From Candidatus Limivivens intestinipullorum (GTDB lineage Bacteria; Bacillota; Clostridia; Lachnospirales; Lachnospiraceae): a DNA stretch of 39,406 bases. Shown one piece after another: positions 25,348-32,328 of this stretch. The DNA lies in the NCBI GenBank assembly GCA_018711185.1, contig DVIQ01000058.1, forward strand, positions 1 to 39,406, written 5' to 3'. The notes under the pieces are model-generated. The model saw nothing but the letters and a program-made list of their open reading frames with translations, was not told the origin of the DNA and made no database searches. The stretch's first letter is position 1. Each line of letters opens with the position of its first letter. A program made the position numbers and the translations under genes.

Positions 25348-26388
25348 TTACTCCTCGCGCTCTCCTCCGGTTTTTTTCTTCCCGGCAAAGGGATTGTGAC
25401 TGTCCGCCGGCGCGTCCTCGTACTGGAGGAAGCACCTGGAGCGGTGCCGTTCTCCTACTTCCACAAAATCCGGAAGCTCACTGGCACAGATTTTTCTGGC
25501 GTAAGGACACCTTGGAGCAAAGGGACAGCCCTTGGGCGGGTTCGTCATATCAGGGGGCGAACCGGGAATGGGGCGGAGCCGGACGCTCTTGTCCTGCTCA
25601 AGATCCGGAATGGAGGCCAGAAGTCCCATGGTATACGGGTGGCCTGGGTTTTCAAAGAGATCGTCGATGGGCGCTTCCTCCATAATCAGACCGCCGTACA
25701 TCACCGCCACGCGGTCGCAAAGCTCCGCCACCACACCAAGGTCATGGGTGATAAAAATAATGCTGGTGCCGTACTCCTCCTCCAGCTCCCTGAGCTGCCT
25801 TAAAATCTGATCCTGTATCGTCACGTCCAGGGCTGTGGTGGGCTCGTCGGCAATCAGGAGCTCCGGCTTGTTTGCCAGAGCCATGGCAATCATCACTCTT
25901 TGACGCATGCCTCCGGAAAACTCATGGGGATAGCTGTCGTAGCGCTTTTCCGGTTCCGGAATCCGTACCTTGCGCAGAAGCTCCAGCGCTTCCGCCTTGA
26001 TATCCGCCTTGCTGCGCTCCGGGTGATGCTCTCGGATCATCTCCGCCACCTGTTTTCCCACAGGGATCAGGGGATTGATGGAGGACATGGGGTCCTGAAA
26101 GATCATGGAAATCTTCTCGCCGCGGATTTTCCGCAGCTGTTTTTTGGGGAGTTCGATGAGATTCTGTCCCCCGAACAGGATTTTTGAACCCTTGTGGATT
26201 ACGGCCGTATTCGCCAGAAGCCGCAGAATCGACATGGAAGTGACGCTCTTGCCGCTTCCGGACTCTCCTACGATTCCCAGAATCTCCCCTTTCTCCACGG
26301 AAAAGCTCACGCCCCGGACGGCCTGGACTTCCCCGCTGCTAGTCATAAAGGATGTTTTTAAATTTTCTACCTGCAATACCGGTTCCAT
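25348..26388 (-). CDS. oppD: Oligopeptide ABC transporter ATP-binding protein OppD
   Basis: A 346-aa ABC ATPase with Walker A GESGSGKSV, signature FSGGMRQRVMIAMAL, Walker B LLIADEPTTALDVT and IFITHDLGVVAELCDRVAVMYGG. The C-terminal domain holds CPFAPRCPYARKIC, the four-cysteine pattern of the Opp/Dpp subfamily. AGGAGG lies 7 bases before the ATG at 26386-26388. It is 10 bp after oppC and 3 bp before oppF. Confidence 0.94.
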   Translation of the reverse strand: MEPVLQVENLKTSFMTSSGEVQAVRGVSFSVEKGEILGIVGESGSGKSVTSMSILRLLANTAVIHKGSKILFGGQNLIELPKKQLRKIRGEKISMIFQDPMSSINPLIPVGKQVAEMIREHHPERSKADIKAEALELLRKVRIPEPEKRYDSYPHEFSGGMRQRVMIAMALANKPELLIADEPTTALDVTIQDQILRQLRELEEEYGTSIIFITHDLGVVAELCDRVAVMYGGLIMEEAPIDDLFENPGHPYTMGLLASIPDLEQDKSVRLRPIPGSPPDMTNPPKGCPFAPRCPYARKICASELPDFVEVGERHRSRCFLQYEDAPADSHNPFAGKKKTGGEREE

Positions 26389-26398
26389 ACAGTGCCTC

Positions 26399-27550
26399 CT
26401 ATTTCTTCAGCTTGGGATCCAGGGCGTCGCGCAGCCCGTCCCCGACGAAATTAAATCCAAACATGATCAGACAGATCATCGCTGCCGGAATAAAAAGCTG
26501 GTACGGACAGGTACGCAGATTCTCCGTCGCGTCGTTGCACATGGTTCCGAGGCTTGCCAGGGGCGGCTGCAGGCCGATTCCAAGATAGCTTAAAAAGGCT
26601 TCCATGAAAATCGCGGAGGGAATCAGCATCGTAACCGTAACCAGGATCGAGCCCATAGCGTTTGGAATCAGGTGTTCAAGAAGGATGGTCTTTGTTGAAG
26701 AACCGATGGTCTTTGCCGCCATGACGAACTCCTGGTTTTTCAAACTTAAAACCTGGCCGCGGACGACTCTGGCCATATCCACCCAGTAGGTGGTTCCCAG
26801 GGCCACGATAATACTCTGTATTCCCGCTCCCATAAGAACCATAATCAGAATGACGTAAAGGGTCAGGGGAATCGTGCTGATAATATCCACAATACGCATC
26901 ATGATCGTGTCCGCTATGCCGCCCACATAGCCGGAAATACCGCCGAATACAATGCCGATTACCAGATTTACGGCAACCGCCACAAAGGCTACCAGCAGAG
27001 AAACCCTGGTTCCGTACATCAGTCTGGTCAAAATATCTCTTCCGAGGCTGTCCGTACCCAGTATGTAGGATTTGTTCCATACCGTATCCGTGTCGTATAT
27101 GACTCTGGTTTCCGGATCCGCGATAAGATAGGGGGTAATACCGTAATACAGACCCACCTCTTCCCCATTGCAGTCAAAAATAATCATAGAGGAATCTGCC
27201 TCCTCGCGGAGCCTTGGAAGCTGCTCCCCTAGGGTGCCGTCCTTATTTACCCAGAGCACCTTCAAAGACTGGGTGATATACAGATATCCTGAACCGTCCT
27301 TTGTCACGTACACTTTCATCCGCGGCGGAACATTTACCACGTCCAGATTCTGATTCGAATAGCTGTAATCCGTAAAATACGGGCCGATGAACGCAAAGGC
27401 CAGCAGGATTACAATAAGAATCAGCCCTGCGATGGCAGTGGGCTTATGCCGGAAGCGGAACCACACGTCCCCGGCAAAGGTTCTGTTCTTTTTCCAAATT
27501 TTTTCTCTCTCCTCATTGGAGGATTCCAAAAGCTCCCATTTGTTTTCCAT
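26399..27550 (-). CDS. oppC: Oligopeptide ABC transporter permease OppC with extracellular insertion
   Basis: A 383-aa permease. One membrane segment at about residues 38-58 is followed by an extracellular stretch of some 110 residues, then the canonical ILGTDSLGRDILTRLMYG and a BPD_transp_1 domain with five more segments. The ATPase-docking EAA loop reads EFVMAAKTIGSSTKTILLEHLIPNA. Classical OppC has only about 25 residues between its first segment and the LGTD motif, so roughly 85 residues are extra. These are beta-rich and include PPRMKVYVTKDGSGYLYI. It lies 24 bp after oppB. Substrate specificity cannot be judged. Confidence 0.92.
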   Translation of the reverse strand: MENKWELLESSNEEREKIWKKNRTFAGDVWFRFRHKPTAIAGLILIVILLAFAFIGPYFTDYSYSNQNLDVVNVPPRMKVYVTKDGSGYLYITQSLKVLWVNKDGTLGEQLPRLREEADSSMIIFDCNGEEVGLYYGITPYLIADPETRVIYDTDTVWNKSYILGTDSLGRDILTRLMYGTRVSLLVAFVAVAVNLVIGIVFGGISGYVGGIADTIMMRIVDIISTIPLTLYVILIMVLMGAGIQSIIVALGTTYWVDMARVVRGQVLSLKNQEFVMAAKTIGSSTKTILLEHLIPNAMGSILVTVTMLIPSAIFMEAFLSYLGIGLQPPLASLGTMCNDATENLRTCPYQLFIPAAMICLIMFGFNFVGDGLRDALDPKLKK

Positions 27551-27574
27551 AACGTTTCATCCTCATCCGCATTC

Positions 27575-28492
27575 TTACTCGTATTTGATTCTGGGGTCGA
27601 TCAGACAGTAGAATATATCCACCAGAAAAACCATAGCCATCAGAAAGGTAGCGTAAAAAATCGTCACGCCCATGATCGTGGTATAATCCCGCTGTGAGAC
27701 ACTGTTTACAAAATGAACGCCCAAGCCCGGAATGGCGAAAATTTTCTCCACCACAAAGCTTCCCGTAAGCAGATTCGCAATGGTGGGACCAATTACCGTC
27801 ACCACAGGAATCAAGGCATTGCGCAGAGCGTGCTTAAAGATAACTTTTGTCTCGGATAGCCCCTTGGCTCTGGCTGTGCGGATATAATCCTGCCCCATAA
27901 CCTCCAAAAGACTGGAGCGCATCTGCCTGGCGAGATAGCTCACCGAATAGCCTCCCAGCGTTATCACCGGCAGGATATAGCCCTTCCAGGTATCCAGCCC
28001 GAAGGTGGGCAGCAGGTTCAGCCGAAAAGAAAAAACGTAGATTAAAAGCGAGGCAATTACGAAAGAAGGAATGGTCACGCCGATGGTGGCCACCGCCATA
28101 ATCAGCATATCCTGCCATTTTCCGTTTTTCACCGCCGCAAGAATTCCCATGGGAATCGAAGTGATGATTACAAAAAGAATGGTAATTCCTCCGAGCTTTG
28201 CGGAGACCGGAAATCCGTTTCGGATAAAATCCGTAACTTCCTTTCCAGTGTACTCATAAGATGGGCCGAAATCCCCCTGAATTACCCCCAGCAGATAGCT
28301 TAGAAACTGCTTGGGCAGAGGGTCGTCCAGATTGTACTTGGCATTCAGCGCCGCCTCCACCTCCGGGGAAACCTTCCGGTCGCTGGTAAAGGGGCCGCCG
28401 GGTATGGAATGCTCAATTACAAAGGTCAGAAGGATGATCATGAAAAGAGCCACCAGCATCATAGCCAGACGCTTGGCAAAATAACGAATCAT
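27575..28492 (-). CDS. oppB: Oligopeptide ABC transporter permease OppB
   Basis: A 305-aa permease with six membrane segments. The N-terminus is the usual MIRYFAKRLAMMLVALFMIILLTF-type segment, and the EAA loop reads YIRTARAKGLSETKVIFKHALRNALIPVV. It forms the peptide channel with OppC. It heads the operon, with an 85-90 base leader from the promoter at 28586-28614. GGGAG lies 11 bases before the ATG at 28490-28492. Confidence 0.93.
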   Translation of the reverse strand: MIRYFAKRLAMMLVALFMIILLTFVIEHSIPGGPFTSDRKVSPEVEAALNAKYNLDDPLPKQFLSYLLGVIQGDFGPSYEYTGKEVTDFIRNGFPVSAKLGGITILFVIITSIPMGILAAVKNGKWQDMLIMAVATIGVTIPSFVIASLLIYVFSFRLNLLPTFGLDTWKGYILPVITLGGYSVSYLARQMRSSLLEVMGQDYIRTARAKGLSETKVIFKHALRNALIPVVTVIGPTIANLLTGSFVVEKIFAIPGLGVHFVNSVSQRDYTTIMGVTIFYATFLMAMVFLVDIFYCLIDPRIKYE

Positions 28493-28585
28493 AGATTTTC
28501 ACACTCCCTGTCATTTTCTCTTAAATTCTGTCTGTACAGTCCGCGCTCCTGAGACTTCTGTGCGTTCTGTGCACATTATTTTGTT

Positions 28586-28614
28586 ATTTTATCACTTTAC
28601 TGCAACAGCGTCAA
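28586..28614 (-). promoter_or_regulatory. Sigma-A promoter of the opp operon
   Basis: On the minus strand TTGACG (28609-28614) and TAAAAT (28586-28591) are separated by exactly 17 bp. Transcription should begin near 28579. It is back to back with the promoter of the plus-strand rpn gene, about 48 bp away. Confidence 0.85.
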
Positions 28615-28632
28615 GAACAACCTGACAAATTC

Positions 28633-28738
28633 CGGAAACTTTTGGAGACGGTTCTGTGCCGTTGACTTGCCGCCCGCCTTGTGGTAACATGAAATCAGAA
28701 TTTATCCTGCATCATACACAGGGAAAGGAGGTTGACCG
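28633..28738 (+). repeat. Rpn leader repeat, copy 1
   Basis: About 106 bp covering the promoter and leader of the intact rpn gene. By eye it aligns with 35929-36034 with roughly 14 mismatches and no gaps. It begins CGGAAACTTTT and includes ACGGTTCTGTGCCGT, TTGACT, TAACAT and TGCATCATACACAGG. The repeat is in direct orientation with copy 2. Confidence 0.8.
28662..28690 (+). promoter_or_regulatory. Promoter of the rpn gene
   Basis: TTGACT (28662-28667) and TAACAT (28685-28690) are 17 bp apart. A short palindrome ACGG-N7-CCGT (28649-28663) abuts the -35 and could be an operator. Both boxes are conserved in the remnant copy at 35958-35986. Confidence 0.75.
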
Positions 28739-28739
28739 T

Positions 28740-29624
28740 TTGGGCGGAAAAGACATCTCAGAGAAAATTCTCGAAGGGTACAACGATGTATTCTCGGACA
28801 TTGTAAATGTCCTCCTGTTTGACGGAAAGGAGGTCCTTTTGCCGGATGAGCTTGAGGACCAGGCACCGCGCTCATATTATAAAACAGACGGCAAGCTCCA
28901 TGAGATGGAAAGAGATGTTGCCAAGCGCTGGAAAAAAGGCAATATCCGAATCGCATGCGTTGGGATCGAAAACCAGACAAATCCGGATCCGGATATGCCT
29001 CTGCGTGTAATGGGGTATGACGGGGTTGAATACAGGGCGCAGCTGCTGGCGGATCATACAGCAGGCAAGAACCGCTATCCGGTGGTAACGCTGGTATTGT
29101 ATTTTGGTCATAAAAAGCACTGGGATCAGCCGCTGCGTTTAAAGGAACGGCTTGATATACCGCCAGAATTTGAACCCTATGTAAATGACTACAAGGTCAA
29201 TCTGTTTGAGGTCGCATATTTGACACATGAGCAGGTGGAGCTGTTTCGTAGTGATTTCCGTGTTGTGGCAGATTATTTTGTGCAGAAGCGTGAAAAAAAT
29301 GATTATCACCCTGAGCCCCTTGCTCTGAAGCATGTGCATGAAACTTTGCAGCTGCTCAGCGTAATGTCAGATGATCAGCGGTTTGAGGCAGTCTATCAGG
29401 ATGATGCGGAAGGAGGTATCCGTAATATGTGCGACGTTTTAGACAGAATCGAACAGAAGGGCCGACGTGAAGGCCGCCAGGAAGGCGAATTAGAAGCCAA
29501 AAGGGATATGGCCGTTTCTCTTGCCAAAATGGGGATCTCCATAGAAGATATCGCGAAGGCGGCAAAGGTCAGCGTAGACGAGGTAAAGCAGTGGCTGGAT
29601 CTGGAGTGCTGCCTCGTAAAATAA
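28740..29624 (+). CDS. Rpn family (PD-(D/E)XK-like) recombination-promoting nuclease/putative transposase
   Basis: A protein of about 294 aa. The N-terminal half resembles the nuclease-fold Rpn/PDDEXK family (YNDVFSDIVNVLLFDGKEV, then RIACVGIENQTNPDPDMPLRVMGYDG). A charged, Arg/Glu/Gly-rich linker (EQKGRREGRQEGE) follows. The C-terminal tail MGISIEDIAKAAKVSVDEVKQWL looks like a small helix-turn-helix. The third catalytic position reads ENQ rather than ExK. The start is taken as TTG at 28740-28742, because AAAGGAGG lies about 8 bases upstream. An in-frame GTG at 28656 would overlap the -35 and precede the transcription start. E. coli Rpn proteins are DNA nucleases promoting RecA-independent recombination; activity here is unproven. 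Confidence 0.8.
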   Translation: MGGKDISEKILEGYNDVFSDIVNVLLFDGKEVLLPDELEDQAPRSYYKTDGKLHEMERDVAKRWKKGNIRIACVGIENQTNPDPDMPLRVMGYDGVEYRAQLLADHTAGKNRYPVVTLVLYFGHKKHWDQPLRLKERLDIPPEFEPYVNDYKVNLFEVAYLTHEQVELFRSDFRVVADYFVQKREKNDYHPEPLALKHVHETLQLLSVMSDDQRFEAVYQDDAEGGIRNMCDVLDRIEQKGRREGRQEGELEAKRDMAVSLAKMGISIEDIAKAAKVSVDEVKQWLDLECCLVK

Positions 29625-29722
29625 GTATGATAGGGGAAATTATCCCATTTGAACGTGCACTCACCGGTCGCACAAGCAAGACTCCTCCCACCGCCTAAAG
29701 GCAAAATGGAAGGAGCCTATGT

Positions 29723-29743
29723 CAAAAAACGCTTCCCGTTTAT
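29723..29743 (-). terminator. Possible weak terminator after the surface operon
   Basis: On the minus strand the arms AAACG and CGTTT flank a 5-base loop, followed by TTT and then G. The stem is only about 5 bp and starts at the stop codon of the last surface gene. It is the only candidate seen before the rpn gene. Confidence 0.3.
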
Positions 29744-30678
29744 TTTTCTCTGCGTCCCAGCGTCATCACACAGCCCGAAGCCAGGGCCAGCGAAAGAAGA
29801 ACTCCCATTATGGGAAGTCCCGCCGAGGTCTCGTCTCCGGTCTTCGCGGCGTCGCTATCGGCCTTTACGGCATTGCTTTCGGTCTCTGCGGCATCGCTCT
29901 CCGTTCCCGCCGCGTCACTTTCCGTTTCTGCCGCAGTATCTCTTTCGGCCTCCGCCGCATCGCTTTCGGTTTCCGCGCCATCGCTTTCCGTTTCTGCGCT
30001 ATCGCTTTCCGTCTCCGCCGCAGTATCACTTTCCGTTTCTGCGCTATCGCTTTCTGTCTCCACCGCGTCACTTTCCGTTTCCACTGCATCGTTTTCCGCC
30101 TCCGCGACGGTAAACTCCCACCGGGTGCTGCCGGCCGTATAGAACAGCTCCGCCGTATGGGTTCCCGCAGAGAGTGTGTCCATATACTCCGGAGCAAGGG
30201 ACAGGAGGGTGAAATCACCCTCTATCGTGTAATACGCCTCCGGCACTTCCTCCCCGTCGATCTCCAGGTACTGAAACTCGTCCGCTATGCCGTCGCAGAC
30301 AAGGACAAAGCCGCCATCCTGCCCGATCCGGTAAGCGATGTGGGTTTGCTCCTCGATAATCCTTACCCCGCAGGACACAGAAATCACCTTCTCCCGCAGG
30401 ATCTCGCCCTCCTCGTTCCGGTACACTGCCGTCAGCTCCGTGTAGCCTCCCGGACGCAGCTGGGCGCCTGGGTCCAGCCACGACCATCCCTCCGGCAGTG
30501 TGATGTCTGCCGCCGAATCCGCCCCTGCCGGCACCTCGATCTCCTCTTCCGGGATTTCAGGCACCTGAATCGTCAGGGTTGTCTGAGAACTGCCCTGGGC
30601 ATACGCGTACTGCCAAGGAGTCCCGACCCCCAAAAGCAGACACAGGCCGATGGCTGCCATCATTGCTCGTTTTCTCAC
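29740..30678 (-). CDS. Cell-wall-anchored surface protein with TGD-type sorting signal
   Basis: A 312-aa exported protein. The signal peptide VRKRAMMAAIGLCLLLGV ends near AYA. A beta-rich part of about 180 residues follows. Then comes an acidic low-complexity stalk (about residues 195-275) built of repeated ETESDAAE units. The C-terminus has KTGDE (279-283), a hydrophobic stretch and GRREK. That tail matches the (P)KTGD variant of LPxTG sorting signals, so sortase anchoring is predicted. The start is the GTG at 30676-30678, with AGGTGG just upstream. An upstream in-frame start would lie inside the preceding gene's end and bury the signal peptide. It is the last and only obviously wall-anchored gene of the five-gene surface operon. 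The function of the beta part was not recognised. Confidence 0.75.
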   Translation of the reverse strand: MRKRAMMAAIGLCLLLGVGTPWQYAYAQGSSQTTLTIQVPEIPEEEIEVPAGADSAADITLPEGWSWLDPGAQLRPGGYTELTAVYRNEEGEILREKVISVSCGVRIIEEQTHIAYRIGQDGGFVLVCDGIADEFQYLEIDGEEVPEAYYTIEGDFTLLSLAPEYMDTLSAGTHTAELFYTAGSTRWEFTVAEAENDAVETESDAVETESDSAETESDTAAETESDSAETESDGAETESDAAEAERDTAAETESDAAGTESDAAETESNAVKADSDAAKTGDETSAGLPIMGVLLSLALASGCVMTLGRREK

Positions 30679-30704
30679 TGTACCACCTGCTTTCCTTTGA
30701 TGCT

Positions 30705-31169
30705 TTATTCCCGCCGGATTTCCGCTGTGAAGATCAGTGTCGCCGTATAATTGCCGGCCTGCGCCTCGTCCCATGCCGAATCCTCGATGCTGACCGAGAG
30801 GGGAACCGTCTGTTCCGTTTCCAGTTCCGTCCCGCTCCAGCTGCGCTCCAAGAAAAGCGCGCTTCCTGAGAGCAGGCGGAAAGAAAAGCTGTGGTTCTTT
30901 TCTTCATTCCGAAACGCGGACTTTTCCACGGACACCCGCAGGTTCTCGTCCGTCCGGATATTTCCTTTGACGGACAGAGCGCCGATTTCTGTCAGATCTC
31001 TGCCGTACTCGATGGTCTGCGATTTGGGAATCGTCAGTGTGTATGAAGATGGCACCGTGGCCGCCAGCGTGGTCTGCCGTTCCTCCGCGCTGGCTGGGGC
31101 AGCCCCTGCGAGAATCACGGCCAAGGCCAGTGCCCCTGCTGCTGTAAACAACGTCTTCTTCCTCATCAT
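30705..31169 (-). CDS. Small secreted beta-rich protein (surface operon module protein B)
   Basis: A 154-aa protein with a clear signal peptide (MMRKKTLFTAAGALALAVIL, cleavage near ASA). A single module of about 120 residues follows. It opens VPSSYTLTIPKSQTIEYG, includes LSVKGNIRTDENLRVSVE and NEEKNHSFSF, and ends AGNYTATLIFTAEI. The same plan is seen in the neighbouring 162-aa protein and at the C-terminus of the 1086-aa protein. It has no membrane anchor or sorting signal after the module. I do not recognise a named family; a secreted pilin-like or cell-surface adaptor role is a guess from structure and context. GAGG lies 7 bases before the first ATG; a second ATG follows directly. Confidence 0.7.
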   Translation of the reverse strand: MMRKKTLFTAAGALALAVILAGAAPASAEERQTTLAATVPSSYTLTIPKSQTIEYGRDLTEIGALSVKGNIRTDENLRVSVEKSAFRNEEKNHSFSFRLLSGSALFLERSWSGTELETEQTVPLSVSIEDSAWDEAQAGNYTATLIFTAEIRRE

Positions 31170-31207
31170 TTCATTTCCTCATACTGTCTGTTTCACATCG
31201 TTTGCCG

Positions 31208-31696
31208 TCACGTCTCTGGTTCGCTTGAAACATTGGTAAGCTGGGCCGTAAAGGTAACGGTTCCCGTGTACGCGCCTGCCCTCGCCTGGAGCCAGTCATT
31301 TTTTGCGATGTTCACATACAGGGAGATTTCTTTTGGTGTATTAGCCCGAAGCTCTGTCTCGTTCCAGGTATCTCCTGTAAATGCCTCTGTGTCGTTCCCG
31401 GCGGTGATCACATAGTCAATCTCGCCACCGGAAGTATTATGCAGCGGGGTTGTCGTCACTGAAACGGTTACCTGTTCATCCGCATCCACATTCCCCGTTA
31501 CCTGCAGGACGCCGCTCATTTTGGTCTTTATATTCCCAGGATTGATACTGGTAGCACTGGGAATAGACAGCGTAAAACTGGATGCTATATTCGTTGTCAC
31601 AGTGACGCTTTTTTCCTGCTGAGACGCCGCGGCAGGCACAGCCATTCCCGCAATCATCAACGCGCTCATCATTCCAACCAAAATCTTTCTTTTCAT
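31208..31696 (-). CDS. Small secreted beta-rich protein (surface operon module protein A)
   Basis: A 162-aa protein with a signal peptide (MKRKILVGMMSALMIAGMAV, cleavage near AAA-S). One module follows: IASSFTLSIPSATSINPG, LQVTGNVDADEQVTVSVTT, a middle loop with WNETELRANTPKEISLYVNI, and the ending ARAGAYTGTVTFTAQL. It is clearly related to its neighbour at 30705-31169 (shared SSxTLxIP, VxGNxxxDExxxVSV, TELxxxT and AGxYTxTxxFTA). The start at 31694-31696 has GGAGG 8 bases upstream; an in-frame codon five residues earlier lies upstream of that site. No family name can be given. The sequence shows secretion and probable beta-sandwich character only. Confidence 0.7.
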   Translation of the reverse strand: MKRKILVGMMSALMIAGMAVPAAASQQEKSVTVTTNIASSFTLSIPSATSINPGNIKTKMSGVLQVTGNVDADEQVTVSVTTTPLHNTSGGEIDYVITAGNDTEAFTGDTWNETELRANTPKEISLYVNIAKNDWLQARAGAYTGTVTFTAQLTNVSSEPET

Positions 31697-31787
31697 GTTC
31701 GTTTCCTCCAATACTATATGATTTTTATTTTCTGTTTTCCCGTCATCGGGCAGTGTGTCCTTCCCTGTTTTCCATCCGGTTCATCCG

Positions 31788-32309
31788 TTATTCCAGCACG
31801 TTCAGGGTCAGCTTTATCTCAGAGCCGTTTAACGGCGTCTGCGCGTCATCCATAGCGAAGCACTCATATTTGAGTGTTGCGTCCTCATATTGTCCTGCTT
31901 CCAAAGTCCGGTTCAGAGTAATCTCATAAACCGCCATCCCCGGTTTTACCAGATCACTCCTCCACAGCTCCGTTCCATCGGATAAGAGCAGCGATATCCG
32001 GAAATAACAGGTATTCTGCTCCGGGTTATAGAAATTTACCGCCTGCTCGGTTTCCTCCGCTTTCAGGTTGATGGCGTCATACCCCGGTATGTCGATGGTA
32101 TCCGTATTCTTCTGTCCCTGATAGACCTCCCGGTCCCCGGTGTATTCTTCCGCCGAGGTGTCAACCTGGGCCTGGATGTCCTCACCGGAGGATGCCGGGG
32201 CGGCCTCCGGCCCGAACCAACGGTTCCAGTTCAGGCCGACCAGCACGCCGCTGCCCGCCAGGATCACCGCCAGCAGGAGGAGCAGAAAGGTTTTTGCTGT
32301 CTTGTTCAC
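31788..32309 (-). CDS. Membrane-anchored extracellular protein of the surface operon
   Basis: A 173-aa protein with one N-terminal hydrophobic segment (FLLLLLAVILAGSGVLVGL, residues 8-26). It lacks a convincing cleavage site, so it is probably a signal anchor. The outside part has an acidic, flexible stretch (residues 38-66) and a beta-rich domain with AVNFYNPEQNTCYFRISLLL, VYEITLNRTLEAGQYEDATL and a final IKLTLNVLE. LEAGQYEDATL echoes the AGxYxxT ending of the operon's other modules. It lies 19 bp after the adhesin gene. It could hold the secreted partners at the membrane, but that is inference. Confidence 0.65.
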   Translation of the reverse strand: MNKTAKTFLLLLLAVILAGSGVLVGLNWNRWFGPEAAPASSGEDIQAQVDTSAEEYTGDREVYQGQKNTDTIDIPGYDAINLKAEETEQAVNFYNPEQNTCYFRISLLLSDGTELWRSDLVKPGMAVYEITLNRTLEAGQYEDATLKYECFAMDDAQTPLNGSEIKLTLNVLE

Positions 32310-32328
32310 TTGTATCTCCTTTCAACGA

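Noticed and set aside
29810..30142. Serine/valine-rich plus-strand open frame with repeated SVSA units
   Set aside because: It is the antisense of the ETESD stalk of the wall-anchored protein; the repetition comes from that low-complexity coding sequence.
30705..31696. WxL-domain proteins
   Set aside because: The small secreted proteins have similar size and context, but no W-x-L motif pair is present.
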